6,491 nucleotides of DNA. Source: an uncultured Oscillospiraceae bacterium (GTDB taxonomy: Bacteria; Bacillota; Clostridia; Oscillospirales; Oscillospiraceae). The position numbers and the translations under genes are program-made. Under the pieces are notes generated by a model. The model saw nothing but the letters and a program-made list of their open reading frames with translations, ran no database searches and was not told the origin of the DNA. The DNA is taken from positions 1 through 6,491 of the forward strand of contig CAKUJN010000105.1 in the NCBI GenBank assembly GCA_934661735.1. Reading direction: 5' to 3'. This document shows positions 4,534-6,491 of this stretch, in pieces. The stretch's first letter is position 1. Every line of letters begins with the position of its first letter.

Positions 4534-5934
4534 TCAAATCTCTTCAATGACGTAGCGGGTGATATTCTCTTCCTTTGCCTTGCGGTCGGTCAGGAACTTC
4601 ATGGTCTGATCCGGATAGCAGATGTAGCTCATGACATCCTCTTCCGAACGGGCCAGATCGCCCAGCGCCTCTTTCGCCTTGGCAAAGTCCTCGCCGGTGC
4701 GCTTGGCGTCCTCGATACGGCAGTCGACAGGCTTGCCGCCCTCGCCGAGGATCTTGGTCTGGAGCTCTTCAGAGACAGGAGCCGGCGCGATGCCGTATTC
4801 GCCCTTGAAGTAGTTCTTGACTTCCTTGGAGACCTGCTTGTAGCGCTCGCCCAGCAGGACGTTGGTAACGGCCTGATTGCCGACCATCTGGCTCAGCGGC
4901 GTGACCAGCGGAGGATAGCCCAGGTCCTTGCGGACAGCGGGAATCTCAGCCAGTGCGGCGTCGAACTTGTCCATGGCCTTCATATCGGTCAGGTTTGCAA
5001 TCATGTTGGACAGCATGCCGCCGGGAACCTTGTACACCAGCGCCTGCGCGTCGGTGGCCATGGACTTCGGACTGATGCGGCCGTTGTCGATGTACTTCTG
5101 CTTGACGGGCTTGAAGAAGTCGTTGACCTTGTTGATGGCTTCCTCGTTCAGGCCGGTTTCGATGCCGTACTGGCCCAGCGCGTAGAACATGGTCTCGGTT
5201 GCGGGCTGCGACGTGCCGTTGGAGAAGCAGGAGGTCGCGCAGTCGATCACGTCGATGCCGGACTCGATGGCCTTGGTAACGGTCATGTATGCCATGCCGG
5301 TGGTGCAGTGGGTGTGCAGGATCAGCGGCATATCGCCCAGCGCGTCCTTGATGCCCTTGATCAGGCCCTCGGCCTCAAACGGGCTCATGGTGCCGGCCAT
5401 GTCCTTCAGGCAGATGGTGTCAAAGCCCATGTTCTTGAGCTCCTTGCACATTTCGACGTACTTGGCGACGGTGTGCACAGGGCTCTGCGTATAGGAGATG
5501 CAGCCGGACGCGACGGTGTTCTTGTTCGCGTACTTCTTGGTTGCCTCCAGAGCGGTCTTGATGTTGCGGAAGTCGTTCAGCGCGTCGAAAATACGCAGGA
5601 TGTCGATGCCGTTCTTGATGGACAGCTCGACAAACTTTTCCACGACGTCGTCATGATAGTGCTTGTAGCCCAGCAGGTTCTGGCCGCGAAGCAGCATCTG
5701 AAGTCTGGTGTTGGGCATGTTCTTGCGGATGTTTCTCAGACGCTCCCACGGGTCCTCACCCAGGTAGCGCAGGCAGGAGTCAAATGTTGCGCCGCCCCAG
5801 CACTCGACCGAATAGTAACCGGCCTTGTCCATTTCGGGCAGAATGGCTTCATAGTCGGCATAGGGCAGACGGGTCGCCATCAGGGACTGATTCGCGTCAC
5901 GAAGAACGGTTTCCGTGATTTGAACTTTTTTCAT
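4534..5934 (-). CDS. oadA: Oxaloacetate decarboxylase alpha subunit, carboxyltransferase without fused biotin domain
   Basis: This 466-residue cytoplasmic protein transfers the carboxyl group of oxaloacetate to protein-bound biotin, releasing pyruvate. Residues about 4-300 are the DRE-TIM-type carboxyltransferase barrel: ETVLRDANQSLMATR, then ECWGGATFD. Likely metal ligands are D13, H207 and H209 (LHTHCTTG), and K177 in CLKDMAG is the carboxylated lysine. C145 lies in the ASGCISYTQSP loop. Residues about 300-466 are the conserved carboxylase domain (KVPGGMLSN, then NQAVTNVLLGERY). The usual C-terminal biotinyl domain is absent and encoded separately. The ORF extends eight codons upstream to 5958, but the ATG at 5934 has GGAGGT six bases before it, so that start is chosen. 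The gene heads an operon with its own promoter and structured leader. Methylmalonyl-CoA carboxyltransferase 5S subunits are close relatives, but the downstream OadB argues for the Na+-pumping decarboxylase. Confidence 0.95.
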   Translation of the reverse strand: MKKVQITETVLRDANQSLMATRLPYADYEAILPEMDKAGYYSVECWGGATFDSCLRYLGEDPWERLRNIRKNMPNTRLQMLLRGQNLLGYKHYHDDVVEKFVELSIKNGIDILRIFDALNDFRNIKTALEATKKYANKNTVASGCISYTQSPVHTVAKYVEMCKELKNMGFDTICLKDMAGTMSPFEAEGLIKGIKDALGDMPLILHTHCTTGMAYMTVTKAIESGIDVIDCATSCFSNGTSQPATETMFYALGQYGIETGLNEEAINKVNDFFKPVKQKYIDNGRISPKSMATDAQALVYKVPGGMLSNMIANLTDMKAMDKFDAALAEIPAVRKDLGYPPLVTPLSQMVGNQAVTNVLLGERYKQVSKEVKNYFKGEYGIAPAPVSEELQTKILGEGGKPVDCRIEDAKRTGEDFAKAKEALGDLARSEEDVMSYICYPDQTMKFLTDRKAKEENITRYVIEEI

Positions 5935-5936
5935 GA

Positions 5937-5946
5937 ATACACCTCC
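5937..5946 (-). promoter_or_regulatory. oadA Shine-Dalgarno region, target of leader pairing
   Basis: GGAGGT (5946-5941) is a near-perfect ribosome binding site six bases upstream of the oadA ATG. Its nine bases GAGGTGTAT (5945-5937) are exactly complementary to the leader segment ATACACCTC (6141-6133), so the site could be masked by long-range base pairing in the mRNA. Confidence 0.85.
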
Positions 5947-5955
5947 AAAATGATT

Positions 5956-5973
5956 CACGCTCTCTCCGGCGTG
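5956..5973 (-). other. Leader stem P6 just upstream of the oadA ribosome site
   Basis: In the coding direction CACGC (5973-5969) pairs with GCGTG (5960-5956) around an 8-base purine-rich loop containing GGAGAGA. The loop itself resembles a ribosome binding site but has no start codon at a usable distance. Confidence 0.45.
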
Positions 5974-5980
5974 GGATGTT

Positions 5981-6001
5981 TTTTATGGCAGCGGCATAAA
6001 A
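5981..6001. repeat. 7-bp A/T-rich inverted repeat in the oad leader
   Basis: TTTTATG (5981-5987) and CATAAAA (5995-6001) are exact reverse complements around GCAGCGG. It could be a weak RNA stem or a DNA operator inside the transcribed leader. I match it to no known regulator. Confidence 0.45.
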
Positions 6002-6016
6002 GCGCGACTGCGCAGC

Positions 6017-6046
6017 AAAAGCCGTTCTGCTCAGGAAACGGCCTTT
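6017..6046 (-). terminator. Terminator-like hairpin P4 inside the oad leader (possible attenuator)
   Basis: AAAGGCCGTT (6046-6037) pairs with AACGGCTTTT (6026-6017), with one G-U pair, around a 10-base loop. The 3' arm ends in four T followed by GCTGCG, so the U-tract is short and termination would be partial at best. Its place, about 130 bases after the predicted transcription start and 83 bases before the oadA ATG, is where an attenuator would sit. Confidence 0.45.
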
Positions 6047-6059
6047 GACGACAGGGTGA

Positions 6060-6097
6060 GCGGGACACGCCGCATGCAGCGCCGCGGCGCGTCCCGC
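6060..6097 (-). other. Strong leader stem P3, 14 bp
   Basis: 6097-6084 (GCGGGACGCGCCGC) pairs with 6073-6060 (GCGGCGTGTCCCGC) over 14 positions with a single G-U wobble, around a 10-base loop. It is the most stable-looking structure in the leader. No U-run follows on the minus strand, so it is not a terminator in the oad direction. On the plus strand it is followed by GCTTTTGTT, but no plus-strand gene leads into it. Confidence 0.7.
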
Positions 6098-6107
6098 GCT
6101 TTTGTTC

Positions 6108-6130
6108 ATACCGGTTTGAAGGCTCGGTAT
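6108..6130 (-). other. Alternative leader hairpin P2'
   Basis: ATACCG (6130-6125) can pair with CGGTAT (6113-6108) across an 11-base loop. It uses the same bases as hairpin P2 (CTCGG-ATA-CCGAG, 6135-6123), so the two cannot coexist. It would become available when the anti-Shine-Dalgarno segment is pulled away to pair with the oadA ribosome site. Confidence 0.4.
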
Positions 6131-6135
6131 CCGAG
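6123..6135 (-). other. Leader hairpin P2
   Basis: CTCGG (6135-6131) pairs with CCGAG (6127-6123) around an ATA loop. Its first three bases, CTC, belong to the anti-Shine-Dalgarno segment, so P2 competes with masking of the oadA ribosome site. Confidence 0.5.
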
Positions 6136-6141
6136 GTGTAT
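6133..6141 (-). promoter_or_regulatory. Anti-Shine-Dalgarno segment in the oad leader
   Basis: On the minus strand these bases read ATACACCTC, an exact nine-base complement of the oadA ribosome-site region at 5945-5937. The first six bases also form most of the 3' arm of P1, so the segment can pair with only one partner at a time. Confidence 0.6.
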
Positions 6142-6180
6142 CTGCGGTGCGCGGTTCACACGCCCGTCTCCCAGATACAC
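6136..6180 (-). other. 5'-terminal leader stem P1
   Basis: GTGTATCTG (6180-6172) and CAGATACAC (6144-6136) are perfect reverse complements. Inside, CGGGCG can pair with CGC-A-CCG with a bulged A, extending the stem. The predicted transcription start (6176-6178) falls within the first two to four bases of the 5' arm, so up to seven of the nine outer pairs would form in the RNA. A DNA operator spanning +1 is the alternative reading. Confidence 0.65.
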
Positions 6181-6183
6181 TTC

Positions 6184-6212
6184 AGTATAGCTGATTTTCC
6201 GGCACGAGGCAA
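6184..6212 (-). promoter_or_regulatory. Sigma-A type promoter of the oad operon
   Basis: On the minus strand TTGCCT (6212-6207) and TATACT (6189-6184) are separated by exactly 17 bases. The -35 matches consensus at four of six positions and the -10 at five of six. The start point is predicted at 6176-6178. The promoter lies 46 bases beyond the pckA stop codon, so oad can be expressed independently of pckA. I see no clear terminator between them, so read-through is also possible. Confidence 0.8.
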
Positions 6213-6257
6213 GAAAACCGGCCGTTAAGAATTCGCGTATATTCCGGCGATCTGCAA

Positions 6258-6491
6258 TTACAGCTGCGGGCCTGCGGCGACCAGAGCCTTGCCGGCCTCG
6301 TTGCCCTCGTACTTGACGAAGTTCTTGATGAAGCGGGAGGCGAGGTCCTTTGCCTTGGCGTCCCACTCGGCGGCGTCGGCGTAGGTGTCGCGCGGATCGA
6401 GAATCTCGGTGGCAACGCCGGTCAGCTCGGTGGGGATCTCAAAGTCGAAGTACGGCAGCTTCTTGGTCGGGGCCTTGTTGATATCGCCGTT
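6258..6491 (-). CDS. pckA: Phosphoenolpyruvate carboxykinase (ATP), C-terminal 77 residues
   Basis: The frame is open from the window edge to a TAA at 6260-6258. It encodes the C-terminus of ATP-dependent PEP carboxykinase, which catalyses oxaloacetate + ATP = PEP + CO2 + ADP. The signature is the family's conserved tail: [23 protein letters not shown], then W-x-x-KA-x-x-LA-x-x-FI-x-NF-x-KY, ending in LVAAGPQL; the E. coli enzyme ends almost identically (LVAAGPKL). The nucleotide- and metal-binding motifs lie outside the window, so activity cannot be judged. The family is usually about 530-540 residues, so roughly a seventh is visible. The gene is on the same strand as oadA, 323 bases upstream. 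In fermenting anaerobes this enzyme commonly runs in the carboxylating, ATP-forming direction. The frame cut is due to the window end, not a truncation. Confidence 0.93.
   Translation of the reverse strand, partial: NGDINKAPTKKLPYFDFEIPTELTGVATEILDPRDTYADAAEWDAKAKDLASRFIKNFVKYEGNEAGKALVAAGPQL

Larger units (their letters stand above)
5935..6178 (-). promoter_or_regulatory. Structured oadA 5' leader, candidate RNA switch of unknown class
   Basis: The predicted oad transcript has about 240 untranslated bases. In 5' to 3' order they hold: stem P1 (6136-6180); short hairpin P2 (6123-6135); a competing hairpin P2' (6108-6130); a 14-bp stem P3 (6060-6097); a 10-bp stem P4 ending in TTTT (6017-6046); a 7-bp stem P5 (5981-6001); a 5-bp stem P6 (5956-5973); and the Shine-Dalgarno sequence. 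An anti-Shine-Dalgarno segment (6133-6141) overlaps the 3' arm of P1 and the 5' arm of P2. This permits two states: P1 and P2 formed with the ribosome site free, or P1 and P2 open, P2' formed and the ribosome site paired. I do not recognise the conserved core of a known riboswitch. The pairings are read directly from the sequence, and switching is inference. Confidence 0.55.

Noticed and set aside
5308..6048. Plus-strand open frame of 246 codons
   Set aside because: It is antisense to the N-terminal part of oadA and to its leader, with no motif. OadA is unambiguous on the other strand.
140..6095. Shared 12-mer GCGGCGCGTCCC at 140-151 and 6084-6095
   Set aside because: A 12-base match is expected about once by chance in a GC-rich window of this size, and the flanks do not match, so it is not called a repeat or att site.
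5897..6109. Minus-strand 70-codon frame covering the oad leader and overlapping the oadA start
   Set aside because: There is no Shine-Dalgarno before its ATG, the product is low-complexity and basic, and the frame is open mainly because the leader is GC-rich. A regulatory leader peptide cannot be fully excluded, but nothing supports it.
6136..6180. Possible T-box element, from GTGAACCGCG in the leader
   Set aside because: The resemblance to the T-box core (TGGNACCGCG) is partial, it lies inside P1 next to the transcription start and not before a terminator, there is no specifier stem, and the operon is not a tRNA or amino-acid gene.
1..6491. tRNA, rRNA, CRISPR array, insertion sequence or integrase gene
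   Set aside because: I found no cloverleaf, rRNA segment, regularly spaced repeat array, transposase or recombinase coding motif in either strand.

Overview
The window looks like chromosome of a GC-rich anaerobic Firmicute of the class Clostridia, most likely in the Ruminococcaceae/Oscillospiraceae range. The grounds are strong GGAGG-type ribosome binding sites on almost every gene, a CarD-type regulator, an ATP-forming PEP carboxykinase, and a sodium-pumping oxaloacetate decarboxylase whose biotin carrier is a separate gene. The taxon is inferred from gene content, not from a marker gene.

Layout. Positions 1-155 hold no gene but are packed with inverted and mirror repeats. From 1641 down to 156 on the minus strand lies a tight four-gene phage-type lysis cassette: a small membrane-anchored phage protein, two small holin-like membrane proteins, and an N-acetylmuramoyl-L-alanine amidase. 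A T-rich, roughly 280-base divergent spacer follows, with a palindrome at 1710-1730 and an extended -10 promoter that drives a plus-strand CarD-family gene (1922-2419). CarD converges on the next operon, and a hairpin at 2457-2493 can terminate both. From 5934 down to 2505 on the minus strand runs the oxaloacetate decarboxylase operon oadA - oadG - biotin carrier - oadB. Upstream of it is a well-formed sigma-A type promoter (6184-6212) and a leader of about 240 bases full of hairpins. At the right edge, on the same strand, is the last 77 codons of pckA.

How the genes work together. PckA interconverts PEP and oxaloacetate. OadA moves the carboxyl group of oxaloacetate to biotin on the separate carrier, and OadB decarboxylates carboxybiotin and pumps Na+ outward, held together by OadG. 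If PckA runs toward oxaloacetate, as it often does in fermenters, the two enzymes form a sodium-pumping route from PEP to pyruvate that also yields ATP.

The most interesting signal is the oadA leader. A 9-base segment at 6133-6141 is perfectly complementary to the oadA Shine-Dalgarno region (5937-5945). Six of those nine bases are also the 3' arm of a perfect 9-bp stem at the 5' end of the transcript. This is the mutually exclusive pairing expected of a translational RNA switch, and I could not match it to a riboswitch class I know.
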